Positions 1 through 9,078 of a stretch of DNA of 64,000 bases are shown in pieces (position 1 is the stretch's first letter; each line of letters starts with the position of its first letter). This stretch comes from Ahrensia sp. (GTDB lineage Bacteria > Pseudomonadota > Alphaproteobacteria > Rhizobiales > Rhizobiaceae): the NCBI GenBank assembly GCA_002706335.1, contig PAKZ01000026.1, positions 1-64,000 on the forward strand. The letters are read 5' to 3'. A model generated the notes under the pieces. It had not been told where the DNA came from and searched no databases. It saw nothing but the letters and a program-made list of their open reading frames with translations. The translations under genes and the position numbers were made by a program.

Positions 1-406
1 CGCTCTACGCCCGGGACCCGCAAGGTCCCGACTGGCCGCCTCATGGCCTTTGTCTCCCCCTTGCGGAGGGGCCGCTTGGCGGGGCGGTTTCCGAGAGAAT
101 AAGCGGCAAGCCGCCGGACTCTCTCACGTCGCGTACCGTCTCCGGCCTGCCTTAAGGGCATACCCCATGCGGAAACCTCTTCCCGCACGGCAGGCACCGA
201 CCCTTCCCCTGTTTGCCGGTGCGCGCGCAGGCTTCCAATGAAAGGGCACCGTCAGGGTAAGGGACGGTGGAGGACGGTGGATAAATTCCTTTCGGCAAAA
301 GCATTAAATTCAAGAGAAACAGATACTTATTGGCTCACCCGAATCTTTTTATCGCCTACTTCTTCACGCTCGGTGACGCAGCTCGCATACAGATCAGGAG
401 AAAAGA
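1..406. other. Non-coding left flank with candidate structured RNA
   Basis: I see no credible protein gene here. The stretch is unusually rich in nested inverted repeats: GGGACC/GGTCCC around 13-29; GAGAGA (93-98) with TCTCTC (120-125) enclosing GCGG/CCGC; CCTGCC (146-151) with GGCAGG (189-194) enclosing TGCGG (168-172)/CCGCA (183-187); and GCACCG (194-199) with CGGTGC (217-222). A multibranched RNA from about 81 to 222 is possible, on either strand. It does not match what I remember of RNase P RNA, tmRNA, SRP RNA or the common riboswitches. Positions 240-406 hold nothing I can name. Confidence 0.3.
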
Positions 407-2458
407 TCACCAGAACCAGTCGAGGAACCGCTGGAGCGAGTGCGCAAGTCGGACTGCAGACGGGGAGTCAGCGGCCTTGAGCAATTTGTTCAGTAGATCA
501 AGCGACTTGTCGGCGTACCCTACCTGCTGCGCAATAGCCCTCTTTTTTGCGTCCTTCAGCCGATTGATTCTATCTCCTTCCCGAAGAAGATACTCCGTAT
601 CGCCCTCTGATGGAGCTTCAGGAGTCCTCACATCGAGAATCTCCCGCGTAACCCTGTGCCTATTCTTACTGATCTCGGAATAACGTTCCGTTACGATGTC
701 ATCGTAAAGGGCATCGTCCAGCGCCTTCTGTATTTCTATTTCAAATCTGGAGACCTCATCCCGATTAAATTTGCCTTCATCGATATCTATGGAACGGATA
801 AGCCGTTCACGACTCTGATCAAGAGGGTAATGTGTCAGGAGTTTTGCATGGGCATCCCGGATATTCTGCAAAATTTTTTGCAGCCCCGCACCAGAACACC
901 ATAATTCTGCATCCGGCGAATCTAGCTCTGCTTCGATAAAATCCATCTGGCCACGAAGAACGCCGAGTATGCAATTAACACCACGCGCCTCAAGTTCGCT
1001 CGCATAGGTGCGTAGCGCATGGGCCAGCCCCGATGGGGAGTTCCGCCCCGTCAAAGCGTTCAGCGCGGTCGAGATCAGGCTACGCAGATATTCTGGTAAG
1101 TCCAAAAGATCGATATCTACAAACGGCTCATCAAAATCCTTATTGGCCGCCGCATCCAGCCTCGTCCCCGAGGGGTCCAAGGTAACGTCCGGGCTAATTG
1201 CCTTCTTAAGAGCCGCGCGTTGTGCAACACGATCGTGCGGCGAAGTGTTTTCCGCAACCGCATCAAGGACGGCCTGCCGTTGTTGCTCGGGGTTCAGCCC
1301 CAAGAGGGACGTCCATATGATACGGCGAGCCAGTGGCGGGGGCTGGCACTCGCGGACGACAAACGGGACTATCTTTCCATCCTCGGCAGATGGATCGGAT
1401 ATGTATGCCGCCTCCCATTCCGACATGCACGGCCCAGATGCGAAATAGCCGGGTGAGTAAACTGCAACAAATCGTGCCATGCCGGATAGACCACGATTCA
1501 TTTCGCGGACGAAGCTCTTCCCCGCGGCCATATCGTTCATCTGCGAGAAGACCGAATAATGTGCGTTCTCCAAGATATCCGATATCATTCGGGCCATCCC
1601 CTCATCGTCCTTGTTATAAGAAAGGAAAAAGTCCCATTCGTTTAGGTTCTTCGCTCCTATTAATTCCGCGATCTCATCAAGTATCTGCTCCGCTGGGCGC
1701 TCCTCATCAATTGTCCAGAATTCATTCGGCTGCATGGCGATTTCGATATCGACCGCCTCGCCCCAAAGGCTGCGCGGCTCGGTGCCGCGCGTGTTTCCGA
1801 TAACAGCGCGATACCAGTTGGCGATCAGTTGCCATGATCCTGCGGTTTCCGAAGATCGAGGCGCAAAAGCGTCTAGAGGATTGCGCACCCAGATGGGGAT
1901 ATTTGCGGCGTAGTTTTCATCGCCTCGGACATCGAGCAACCACAACTGCGCATCGATAAGATTTCCGTCGTTTTCGGCAAGCCAGCGGCAATCCTCGGTT
2001 AACGCTTGCAATACCGGTTTCTTCGCCGTGACGGCGGCGACGGCTCTCGCGGCGGTGGTGGCGGCGGCTCGCGCGGCGGCGGAGTTGGCAGTGGCTCTGG
2101 CGGCGGTGACGGCGGCGGCGGCGGCGGCGATGGCGTGGGTGGCTGCGCGAGTGACTGTGGCGGCGGCTCTGGAGGCGGAGTTGGCGGAGACTCTGGCGGC
2201 GGCGACGACGGTGATCATATCACGGGCCGGATATTTGCGCGCGGCCCATGATATGAAGTTTGCGCGAAATGTTTGAAGTAACAAGCGGTCACATGTCGCT
2301 TGATCCAAGCCGGCTTTCGAAGACCCGATTATCTGAAACACGAGCGGAAACAAACGCAAAGCACATCGCGCTGCGATAACCTGCGCCCACTCTACCGGCT
2401 TGTCGCTTAGCCAATTTTCTAGGTCTTCCTTTGATCGGATTTCAAGTTCGGTCGCCAT
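407..2458 (-). CDS. TIR-domain protein with N-terminal alanine-rich module (paralogue A)
   Basis: This is a 683-residue protein of unrecognised family with a clear central TIR domain. In order: an N-terminal module (about 1-83, with KEDLENWLSDKP and FRANFISWAARKYPA); an alanine-rich, probably helical stretch (about 84-146); a linker module (about 205-270, WYRAVIGNTRG and IAMQPNEFW); TIR (about 275-400); and a charged helical C-terminus. The TIR starts with FFLSYNKDDE and has SPGYFASGPCMSEWEAA, where Glu347 sits at the usual NADase position. TIR domains of this type cleave NAD+ or make signalling nucleotides in anti-phage defence; that role here is inferred. ATG at 2458 is chosen over TTG at 2476 because GGGAGGGGG lies just upstream of it and the paralogue at 11309-13453 starts at the matching residue. 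The gene is visibly more A+T-rich than its neighbours, which suggests transfer. Confidence 0.85.
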   Translation of the reverse strand: MATELEIRSKEDLENWLSDKPVEWAQVIAARCALRLFPLVFQIIGSSKAGLDQATCDRLLLQTFRANFISWAARKYPARDMITVVAAARVSANSASRAAATVTRAATHAIAAAAAAVTAARATANSAAARAAATTAARAVAAVTAKKPVLQALTEDCRWLAENDGNLIDAQLWLLDVRGDENYAANIPIWVRNPLDAFAPRSSETAGSWQLIANWYRAVIGNTRGTEPRSLWGEAVDIEIAMQPNEFWTIDEERPAEQILDEIAELIGAKNLNEWDFFLSYNKDDEGMARMISDILENAHYSVFSQMNDMAAGKSFVREMNRGLSGMARFVAVYSPGYFASGPCMSEWEAAYISDPSAEDGKIVPFVVRECQPPPLARRIIWTSLLGLNPEQQRQAVLDAVAENTSPHDRVAQRAALKKAISPDVTLDPSGTRLDAAANKDFDEPFVDIDLLDLPEYLRSLISTALNALTGRNSPSGLAHALRTYASELEARGVNCILGVLRGQMDFIEAELDSPDAELWCSGAGLQKILQNIRDAHAKLLTHYPLDQSRERLIRSIDIDEGKFNRDEVSRFEIEIQKALDDALYDDIVTERYSEISKNRHRVTREILDVRTPEAPSEGDTEYLLREGDRINRLKDAKKRAIAQQVGYADKSLDLLNKLLKAADSPSAVRLAHSLQRFLDWFW

Positions 2459-2542
2459 CTTCGCCCCCTCCCGCAAAGGTTGCAGAAGCCGGCAATTTGG
2501 GCAAGGGTCAGACGTTGCAGAGGATTCAGGCTGCCTCCCGTC

Positions 2543-2647
2543 TCACACCCCCTCCAGCCATCCCCGCGCGATACCCGCCGCGAGCTCGATGCTTTCCTTC
2601 GCCTGTCGCGATCGGAAACATTCGAGTTGTTGGCGGTGGTTTCGCGG
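2543..2647 (-). pseudogene. Fragment duplicating the 3' end of the alpha/beta hydrolase gene
   Basis: The minus strand reads 34 codons and a stop that closely match the C-terminus of the intact hydrolase at 3866-4957. Both contain FRSRQAKESIELAAGIAR followed by (G/S)WLE. The fragment has no start and no upstream hydrolase sequence, so it is a remnant and not a gene. It lies between the start of the TIR gene and the outer-membrane protein gene, about 1.2 kb from the intact copy. This suggests an old duplication or a recombination scar at the edge of the TIR insertion. Confidence 0.7.
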
Positions 2648-2696
2648 GCGTTCGGCGCCCCGAACGAAACATGACTTTCCACCCCGCCAGACGTGG

Positions 2697-2725
2697 AACG
2701 AGCCGGCGAGATCCGGCTCGTTTTA
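2697..2725. terminator. Inverted repeat with T-run, possible terminator
   Basis: A perfect 10-bp stem AACGAGCCGG/CCGGCTCGTT with a 6-base loop is followed by TTTAT on the plus strand and flanked by AAAA on the minus side. It lies about 30 bases after the stop of the outer-membrane protein gene (minus strand), which it most likely serves. The tail in that direction is only TTCC, so the efficiency is doubtful. Confidence 0.4.
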
Positions 2726-2753
2726 TCAGCACAAATGAGCGCCTATCGTGCGA

Positions 2754-3608
2754 TTAATATGCGAACAAGTCGCCATAGGCCGGGTTCATGTCCACCAAGC
2801 CAATCCCGCGGTTGATCTCGCGCAGTGTCGACTGATTGAAGAAGAACCGCAGACCGACCACGAATCGATGGTCCACGGCACTTCCATCACCGATGGCGCT
2901 GGAGACTTTCGAGCTAATTCCGCGATAGGCGAAATAGGCGCTGGCGGGGACAGTGTCGTGCTTGATTTCCGCGCGAAGACCCCAATTGATATACCGGACT
3001 TCCAGGGGCCCGCCGATGAAATCATACGATTGCTTTGCAGCACCCAAACTGGCCGAAAGCGCCAGATTGTCGGTTTGAAAATAGGTCGCATTGGCCGCGC
3101 CGTACCAATAGTGGTCATTCGTGTCATCGACACTACCGGTGAGCCCGAACATGTAGCCGGCCTGCCCGTAAAAGCGCCACCGATCCATCTCGTGGACGCC
3201 TTCCAGAGCGATATTGGCGAGTCGGCCCCGATTGTTATCTTCGCCTATGGAACCCATCGCGCCGAGCATCCGTCCGTCACCGGGATTCCAGGTAACGTGC
3301 AGCGCGGCGCCGGGATAGTCGTATGACCCGTTTACGTCCGACATTTCCATGTTGGTCCAGAGGTCGCCCTGCAGCGTGAAAGAGGGCGACATCCTGACTG
3401 CCAGCCGTGCGGCTCCGCCGATCAAGCCGTCAGCCTCGTCAAAGATATCCAACCCGTCGTCGTAATCATAATGCCCGGCGTGAATATCCACATAGCCGAA
3501 GAAAAGCGGTGCCTGATATTGAGCCGCCGGCTCCGCATAATCCGCGGCTGTCGCCACGCCACCTATCGCAGTCACCATGAAAGTCGCAAGAATCAGTCGC
3601 CGTGACAT
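2754..3608 (-). CDS. Outer-membrane beta-barrel protein (uncharacterised)
   Basis: This 284-residue protein begins with a classic signal peptide (about 1-21, ending ATAADYA). The rest alternates short polar turns with amphipathic strands rich in Gly, Tyr and Trp (for example WRFYGQAGYMFGL and INWGLRAEIKHD), the look of a small outer-membrane barrel. It was not matched to Omp25 or another named family, and its function is unknown. The gene stands alone on the minus strand. A 7-bp palindrome TTGCAAC/GTTGCAA lies about 110 bases upstream of its start. Confidence 0.65.
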   Translation of the reverse strand: MSRRLILATFMVTAIGGVATAADYAEPAAQYQAPLFFGYVDIHAGHYDYDDGLDIFDEADGLIGGAARLAVRMSPSFTLQGDLWTNMEMSDVNGSYDYPGAALHVTWNPGDGRMLGAMGSIGEDNNRGRLANIALEGVHEMDRWRFYGQAGYMFGLTGSVDDTNDHYWYGAANATYFQTDNLALSASLGAAKQSYDFIGGPLEVRYINWGLRAEIKHDTVPASAYFAYRGISSKVSSAIGDGSAVDHRFVVGLRFFFNQSTLREINRGIGLVDMNPAYGDLFAY

Positions 3609-3719
3609 CCGCCACCCCCATCAACAGAGTTCTTTCGTAACAAGGGGTAGAGGCTTTCTATTTTTTCACAATGCAAATAATCCGAGCGGGGGTACTTTAC
3701 CACAAGAGGTGCGTCCTAT

Positions 3720-3741
3720 TTGCAACTATGCGTTGTTGCAA
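3720..3741. repeat. Inverted repeat TTGCAAC-N8-GTTGCAA
   Basis: Perfect 7-bp arms separated by 8 bases lie in the 257-base gap between the hydrolase stop (3866) and the outer-membrane protein start (3608). It could be an operator for the latter. It has no T-run, so it is unlikely to be a terminator. The rest of the gap shows nothing I can name. Confidence 0.35.
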
Positions 3742-3865
3742 CCGAGCTATTAAGAGCTGAATTCGGCACATCCGGGACACAACCAGGTGAGACCATCTTC
3801 CGTATTGCCCAAAGACGGGACAACCGGCGAGCGGCGTCGGGCCGAACGAAGACGCGTTCGCCGAA

Positions 3866-4957
3866 TCACGACAGACGCTGTTTTTCTTCTTGCTCCAGCC
3901 AGCTCCGCGCAATACCGGCCGCAAGCTCGATGCTTTCCTTCGCCTGTCGCGAGCGGAAGCGTTCGAGGTGGTGGCGGGGGCTTTCCCAGTAGTTGACGCG
4001 GACGGGGACGCCGGCCTTGTCGGCCTGTTCGGCGAGGTGGACGGCGTCGTCGAAATGCATGTCGTAGCGGCTGCAATGGACGGCGATGGGCGGGAAGCCG
4101 TCGAGGTCGGCATAGGCGGGCGAGGCTTGCGGTTCGGTCGGCAAGGTGTCGCCGAGATAGAGGCGTGCGGCGAAGGCCGCCGTTTCCATTCGGAACGGGC
4201 TGTCGCTGGAGACGCCCTTGGTGACATAGGACCAGCCGCGCATGGCAAGATCGGTCCAGGGCGAGAAGAGCAGCGCGCCGGCGGGCATCGTTTCGCCGCG
4301 CTCGCGCAGCATCAAGAGCATGGAGAGCAGCAGTGTCGCGCCGGCGGAATCGCCACCGACGACGATGTTGGTTGCCGGCACGCCGCCTTCGATGAGCGAC
4401 AGATAGTGGCCGGCCAAATCCTCGACCGGCAGCGGATGCGGATGTTCAGGGGCAAGGCGGTGCGCGCCCATGACGGCGCGGGCGCCGAAGCCGGCGGCGA
4501 GTTCGCCGGCGATGGCGCGCTGTCGCGGTGTCGGCGGCAGCATGAAGCCGCCGCCGGCGACATAGAAGAAGACCGGCTGCGCGGGATCGCCGTCAAAACC
4601 GGCGCCCGCCCCGCCCTTGACCGCTGAGGGGCGCATGGATGCGGGGAGCATATGGCTCGCCATGGAGAGGATGCCGGTATCGTCCGGCAGGATGGACCAG
4701 GAGCCTCCGGCCGTATCGCGGCGGACGCGGTCCAGCCATGCGAGCGCCTCGGCCTCGTCCATAGCCGTGGCGCGGCGGATCAGCCGCGCGAGCCACCATT
4801 TGGTGATTGCGTTCTCGCCGCGCGCCATCACCGCATCGACCGAACGCCAGACCGGGCCGGCCGCCCTGCCGACGCGAAAGGCGATTTCGCGGGCCTCGAG
4901 CGCGCCAAGCGTGCTATTTATATTGTTCGGCAGGCGTATCTGACCGGCGACAGCCAT
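3866..4957 (-). CDS. Alpha/beta hydrolase (HSL-type esterase/lipase)
   Basis: This 363-residue protein is of the hormone-sensitive-lipase hydrolase family (alpha/beta hydrolase fold 3). It shows the oxyanion region as VAGGGF in place of the usual HGGG, the nucleophile elbow GDSAGATL, an Asp in CSRYDMHFDDA, and a His in SPRHHLERF near the C-terminus. It probably hydrolyses short-chain esters in the cytoplasm; the substrate is unknown. ATG at 4957 is preceded by GGAG. The gene is divergent from a small LuxR-type regulator, with 48 bases between the starts, so that protein may control it. Its last 34 codons are duplicated at 2543-2647. Confidence 0.85.
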   Translation of the reverse strand: MAVAGQIRLPNNINSTLGALEAREIAFRVGRAAGPVWRSVDAVMARGENAITKWWLARLIRRATAMDEAEALAWLDRVRRDTAGGSWSILPDDTGILSMASHMLPASMRPSAVKGGAGAGFDGDPAQPVFFYVAGGGFMLPPTPRQRAIAGELAAGFGARAVMGAHRLAPEHPHPLPVEDLAGHYLSLIEGGVPATNIVVGGDSAGATLLLSMLLMLRERGETMPAGALLFSPWTDLAMRGWSYVTKGVSSDSPFRMETAAFAARLYLGDTLPTEPQASPAYADLDGFPPIAVHCSRYDMHFDDAVHLAEQADKAGVPVRVNYWESPRHHLERFRSRQAKESIELAAGIARSWLEQEEKQRLS

Positions 4958-5005
4958 CGTTACGTCTCCAATGACACGGCAGCCAGTGATAGCACGGGGG
5001 CAGCC

Positions 5006-5428
5006 ATGGGCAAAAATCGCGAGGACGAGGACGACGCGGACGAGAGCGCGGACCCGGAAACGCTTGGCGCGAGTTTCGCCAACCTGTCGCTGAACGGCGT
5101 GCCGCTCGGCTCCGAACCGCTGTGGGAGGCACGGGTGCGCGAGATCGCGGCCTGGCTGCCGGACGAGACCCGCCGGGAAATGGCATCCGTCTTCGACCGG
5201 ATGGCGCCGGGCGGACAGGCGCCCGACATTTCGGGCTTCGCCGCCGAACACGGGCTGACGCCCGCCGAGACGCGGCTGGTCGAAAGCATCGCCGGCGGGG
5301 CGAGTGTCGCCGAGCATGCCGAGAGGCAAGGAATTTCCACCAACACGGCGCGCGTGCACATGCAGCGCGTGCTGGAAAAGACCGGTGCGCACCGCCAGGC
5401 CGAACTGGTGCGCATGATCCTCGCCTGA
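5006..5428 (+). CDS. Small LuxR-type HTH regulator
   Basis: This 140-residue protein has a C-terminal LuxR/GerE-type helix-turn-helix (about 85-140): LTPAETRLVESIAGG then ISTNTARVHMQRVLEKTG. The N-terminal half is acidic and contains neither a receiver nor an autoinducer domain that I can recognise, so the input is unknown. ATG at 5006 follows GGGGG at good spacing; longer in-frame starts would run into the divergent hydrolase gene. It most likely regulates that hydrolase and perhaps itself. Confidence 0.75.
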   Translation: MGKNREDEDDADESADPETLGASFANLSLNGVPLGSEPLWEARVREIAAWLPDETRREMASVFDRMAPGGQAPDISGFAAEHGLTPAETRLVESIAGGASVAEHAERQGISTNTARVHMQRVLEKTGAHRQAELVRMILA

Positions 5429-5540
5429 TCCCATTCCTCGCGAAAACGACGCCATGTAATGAATTTGCATGACGCGCGGCGCGTCCGATTCCGCTTTCTT
5501 TCCCTCGACGAAATCTCACACGGGGTCGGCGGGGGACAGG

Positions 5541-6989
5541 ATGCGGAAAACGACTATCGCGGCGGCCATGGCGGCCACAACCATTGTGCTGGCGGGAACG
5601 CAGGCGACTTCGGCCCAATCGGCTCCGAGCGATGTGGAAATCCTCGCCAGGGTCCTCTCCGGCGACGGTGTCGGGCCGGGTCAGTGGGAAGTGCTGCGGC
5701 TGCGCGAGATCAAAACGGAACTCGAACGGCACCAGCGGATCGGCATCGAAGGGCAAGATGTCGACAATTACAAAGCGCTTTTCCAAGAGGGGCTCCGCCT
5801 GACGGGCGAGGTCGCGAAGGCGAACGATCAGGACGCCGATGTCGCGAAGGGGGCATTCGCCCGCTCCTACGGCTCGGTGCCCAGCGCGCATACCTCCGAT
5901 ACCGCGTGGCGCTATACCGGTGTCGAGGGCGAGGTTTCGCAGGCGGAATATGTCCGGGTCTGCGACGCCGTCGGCAACAGCTATTTCTACATACCGGGCA
6001 CCGAGACCTGCCTTCGCATACAGGGCAATGTCCGGGCCGGTGTCTCCTGGATCGAGAACACGCATCAGCTCGGCGGCGGAACGGTCGTCACCAATGGCGG
6101 CGGCGACGGGAACGAGAATTTCGCGGCGCGCTTCGGCGACTATATCCAGCGCGGCGGTGTGGCATTGGATTTCCGCACCTCCGGCGATTATGGCGGCGCC
6201 AGCCTGGGCAAACTGCCGGTCGTCGGCATCTATGGCGGCTATGAGGGCGCCTGGGGCGACGCGGACTATGCGGGCGACGCGATGGTCGGTTACGACGGCG
6301 TGACCGGTGTCGGCTACACCTATTTCGAGCCGGAGCCCTCCACCGGCGCGATCGCGGGTTCCGCCGGGTTCGGGATCGAGACGCAGGGTCATCTCGACAA
6401 CAGCTGGAACCGGGCCAATTTCGGCCTGAAGGTGGCGCTGCCGATCGGCGGCGACAGCGACACGGGGCCGCGCGTCAGGGGGCGGCTCGGCGTCTTCTAC
6501 GAGGATTTGAAGACCAGCGCCTCGGGCGACACGCAACTGACCTATAACGGCTCTCCCTATGCCGGCTATTCGCAGCAATGGGATCTCGACGCCAAGGACC
6601 AGTATTACGGCATCCGCACCGGGGTTCACGTCGGCTTCAAGCCGCAACTCGACGGCAAACTGAAGACCAGCATCGGCGCCGATCTCTATCTCGGCTATCA
6701 CAAGGGGGAAGGAAGCTACCACCAATATTCGCAGGCCGGCGGCGCGCCGATCATGCAGATGGTCGACTATTCGAAGAACGGCTTTTCCGTCGGCGGAGCG
6801 CTGACCGCGTCGGCGACCTATGAGTTCGCCCCGGGGTGGAAACTGGGCGGCGAAGCGGAGTTCTCCTGCCTGCCGGGCGTGACGAGCTTCTTTGCGCCGC
6901 AAAACCCGAACGAGCAGGCCGAGGCCGGCTTTTCGTCGGAGCGGGCGTCACGCTTCTTCCTTCGAGCCCGGTTGTCGCGCAGTTTCTGA
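5541..6989 (+). CDS. Type-2 porin with unusual N-terminal extension
   Basis: This is an outer-membrane porin of the rhizobial/Brucella Omp2 type, 482 residues. A signal peptide (about 1-25) is followed by a helical, charged stretch (about 28-125). The family hallmark then appears: [18 protein letters not shown] and [13 protein letters not shown], with Cys141 and Cys157 as the likely disulfide. Barrel strands follow, and the last residue is Phe (LSRSF), typical for outer-membrane insertion. In Brucella Omp2 the hallmark follows the signal peptide closely, so the roughly 100-residue insert is odd. ATG at 5541 follows GGGGGACAGG. It forms diffusion pores for small solutes. Confidence 0.88.
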   Translation: MRKTTIAAAMAATTIVLAGTQATSAQSAPSDVEILARVLSGDGVGPGQWEVLRLREIKTELERHQRIGIEGQDVDNYKALFQEGLRLTGEVAKANDQDADVAKGAFARSYGSVPSAHTSDTAWRYTGVEGEVSQAEYVRVCDAVGNSYFYIPGTETCLRIQGNVRAGVSWIENTHQLGGGTVVTNGGGDGNENFAARFGDYIQRGGVALDFRTSGDYGGASLGKLPVVGIYGGYEGAWGDADYAGDAMVGYDGVTGVGYTYFEPEPSTGAIAGSAGFGIETQGHLDNSWNRANFGLKVALPIGGDSDTGPRVRGRLGVFYEDLKTSASGDTQLTYNGSPYAGYSQQWDLDAKDQYYGIRTGVHVGFKPQLDGKLKTSIGADLYLGYHKGEGSYHQYSQAGGAPIMQMVDYSKNGFSVGGALTASATYEFAPGWKLGGEAEFSCLPGVTSFFAPQNPNEQAEAGFSSERASRFFLRARLSRSF

Positions 6990-7016
6990 CCGCTGCCTCG
7001 AAATCCGGGGAAGTTG

Positions 7017-7043
7017 AGGCCGCGAACTGGAATCGCGGCCTTT
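7017..7043 (+). terminator. Probable rho-independent terminator of porin gene
   Basis: A perfect 9-bp stem AGGCCGCGA/TCGCGGCCT with a 7-base loop starts 28 bases after the porin stop and is followed by TTCCC. The stem is strong but the T-run is short. Confidence 0.55.
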
Positions 7044-7085
7044 CCCATGTGACCATCCGGGCAAGTTCGCACCGGGGCGAGAAGC

Positions 7086-7766
7086 ATGGTCAAACTCCAC
7101 GAAAGCTGGCTGACACCGCTGCAAGGCGAGTTCGAAAGCCCTTATATGGGCGCGCTGAAGCAGTTCCTGACGGCGGAAAAGGCGGCGGGAAAGCGCATCT
7201 TTCCGCCGGGCGGAGAATGGTTTCACGCGCTTGACGCGACGCCGCTGGAGAATGTGCGCGTCGTGATCCTGGGCCAGGACCCCTATCACGGTCCGGGACA
7301 GGCGCATGGCCTGTGTTTCTCGGTGCGGCCCGGGGTGCGCGTTCCGCCGTCGCTGGTCAATATCTACAAGGAATTGAAGGCCGATCTGGGCATCGATCCG
7401 CCGAACCATGGCTGTCTCGACGCCTGGGCGGAGCGCGGCGTCTTGCTGTTGAACGCGGTTCTGACGGTGGAGGCGCATCGCGCCGCATCGCATCAGGGCA
7501 AGGGCTGGGAACGCTTCACCGACGCGATCATCCGCCTCGTCAACGACCGCGAGGAGCCGGTGGTGTTCATCCTGTGGGGCTCATACGCCCAGAGGAAGGC
7601 GAGCTTCGTCGACACGACGAAGCATTGCGTCATCAAGTCGCCGCATCCCTCGCCGCTCTCGGCGCATAACGGCTTCTTCGGCTCCAAGCCGTTCTCGAAG
7701 GCGAATGCGTTTTTGCGTGAAAAAGGGCTGGAGCCGATCGACTGGAGCCTGCCGGCGCAGGCGTGA
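7086..7766 (+). CDS. ung: Uracil-DNA glycosylase
   Basis: This 226-residue enzyme removes uracil from DNA in base-excision repair. Family-1 motifs are intact: the water-activating loop GQDPYHGP (63-70, Asp65), the stacking/binding segment [14 protein letters not shown], and the minor-groove loop HPSPLS near residue 187. The length is normal for the family. It converges on a small membrane-protein gene, with only a few bases between the stops. Confidence 0.97.
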   Translation: MVKLHESWLTPLQGEFESPYMGALKQFLTAEKAAGKRIFPPGGEWFHALDATPLENVRVVILGQDPYHGPGQAHGLCFSVRPGVRVPPSLVNIYKELKADLGIDPPNHGCLDAWAERGVLLLNAVLTVEAHRAASHQGKGWERFTDAIIRLVNDREEPVVFILWGSYAQRKASFVDTTKHCVIKSPHPSPLSAHNGFFGSKPFSKANAFLREKGLEPIDWSLPAQA

Positions 7767-7772
7767 GGTCGC

Positions 7773-8006
7773 CTATTTCGCGGCGACCAGCGGCACGGCG
7801 AGCTTGAGGGCCGCGACGAGGAAGGGCGCGGCGTGCATCAGCAGGTCGAAAATGTCGATCGGTTTGACGAGTGTGCCGCCGGCGAGCATCTTCAGCTTTT
7901 CCCTGATATGCGGCTCAGGCACGAAGGGCGCGAGGCCGAGCGTCAGGCAGGCGATGATGACGATGTTCCAGGGAAGCTGGTCGAGAAGGGCGGCAAGCGA
8001 TTGCAT
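7773..8006 (-). CDS. Small conserved membrane protein
   Basis: This 77-residue protein has two hydrophobic segments (about 9-27 and 55-74) flanking a conserved-looking stretch with LAPFVPEPHIREKL and PIDIFDLLMH. Similar short proteins are often labelled RND transporter in genome annotations, a name not supported by the sequence. Function is unknown; it is probably in the inner membrane. ATG at 8006 is preferred over GTG at 8018 because GGAG lies about 11 bases upstream of it. Confidence 0.6.
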   Translation of the reverse strand: MQSLAALLDQLPWNIVIIACLTLGLAPFVPEPHIREKLKMLAGGTLVKPIDIFDLLMHAAPFLVAALKLAVPLVAAK

Positions 8007-8118
8007 GGATGGGGACACTCCGGGGGTTTCGGGGTGATATCATGCGCCGACGCCATGAATTCCACCGGGAAACATGCCATTGGGCGCATATGTCGCGGCA
8101 AGTCCGGCCAGGCCGAGA

Positions 8119-8973
8119 TCAGCCGCCGGGGAAGCCGCGGGCGCGCCACTGGTCGCGCGGGATCGCGTCGCCAACATTGAAGGCGAAGGACAGGACCCGG
8201 GTGGCGTCGGCGTCGACCTCGCAGCGAAAGCTCAGATCGTACCACTGGCCGCGAGCGCGAAAGGCCGCCTCGCGCACCTCCAGGACGGAACCGGCGCCAA
8301 GCCGGTAGGCGGGTAACAGGTCCGGCCAGTAAGGCGGCGTGGAATTGCGCAATTGCTCGCGCAGTTCCGTGGTGCAGAGTTCGCTGCCCCGCATCTCGCG
8401 CGGCAAGCCCGCCATGGCGGTCATGGCGGCGGGATCGTCCGTCACGGCGCGGGAAAACAGGGTGCGCGCCTCGGCCAGTTCGACGGGCGGCTTTTCCGCC
8501 GGCAGCGGCGCGGCGGCTTCGTCTATGGGCTCCGGCGCAGGATCGGGCGCGGGCTCCTCGGTCTCCGCCTCCTCCGGCGCACTGCCGTCGGTCGCCTCGC
8601 GCGGCCCGGCATCCTGTTCGCCGAACTGGAAGACCGGACGCAAAACCTGGATCGGCGGCGCGCTCTGCTGCGGTTCGGCCGCGGCCTCCTGCGGCGGCGC
8701 TTCCGCTTCCGCGGCCTCCGCCGGCTGTTCCTCCGGTGCCTCTTCCTCAGGGGGCTGTTCCTCCGCCGCTTCTTCCGGGGGCTGTTCCTCTTCCTGCGGC
8801 GCAGGCTCGGGCGGGGGCACCAGTTCGATGGCGATCGCCTCCGGCTGCTCCGGCTCGACTTGCGGCAGCGGCAGGCCGAAGATCAGAAGCGCGATGACGA
8901 GGACATGCGCCGCCACCGAGGCGGGAACGCCCCAGCTCACTTTCCGGGCCGGTTTTTCGGAAGTCTGCTGCAT
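8119..8973 (-). CDS. DUF930 protein with TonB-like N-terminus
   Basis: This 284-residue protein has one N-terminal membrane segment (about 18-35, VAAHVLVIALLIFGLPL). A very long Pro/Glu/Ala-rich linker (about 38-170) follows, as in TonB. The C-terminal domain (about 175-284) has LPREMRGSELCTTELREQL, characteristic of DUF930, a family found mainly in rhizobia. The layout suggests an inner-membrane anchor with a periplasm-spanning linker. Function is unknown. It has no exbB or exbD neighbour, so a role in TonB-type energy transfer is not supported. Confidence 0.75.
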   Translation of the reverse strand: MQQTSEKPARKVSWGVPASVAAHVLVIALLIFGLPLPQVEPEQPEAIAIELVPPPEPAPQEEEQPPEEAAEEQPPEEEAPEEQPAEAAEAEAPPQEAAAEPQQSAPPIQVLRPVFQFGEQDAGPREATDGSAPEEAETEEPAPDPAPEPIDEAAAPLPAEKPPVELAEARTLFSRAVTDDPAAMTAMAGLPREMRGSELCTTELREQLRNSTPPYWPDLLPAYRLGAGSVLEVREAAFRARGQWYDLSFRCEVDADATRVLSFAFNVGDAIPRDQWRARGFPGG

Positions 8974-9078
8974 GACGCATTCACTATAGGGCGTTGCCCG
9001 ACGGGCGAAATCAACTTGCCGCCAGATCGAAAGAATATGGCTTGGGTGCGGCGGCCATCCGGATTGGTGGCGACGCGG

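Noticed and set aside
1-406. RNase P RNA, tmRNA, SRP RNA or common riboswitch
   Set aside because: The conserved sequence blocks of these RNAs that I remember are absent on both strands.
2006-2276. Gly-rich and Ala-rich plus-strand frames opposite the TIR gene
   Set aside because: They are the antisense reading of the alanine-coding segment; the low-complexity composition is explained by the minus-strand gene.
4958-6902. Minus-strand frame opposite the LuxR regulator and porin
   Set aside because: The porin with signal peptide, hallmark motif and terminal Phe, and the HTH gene, account for the region on the plus strand.
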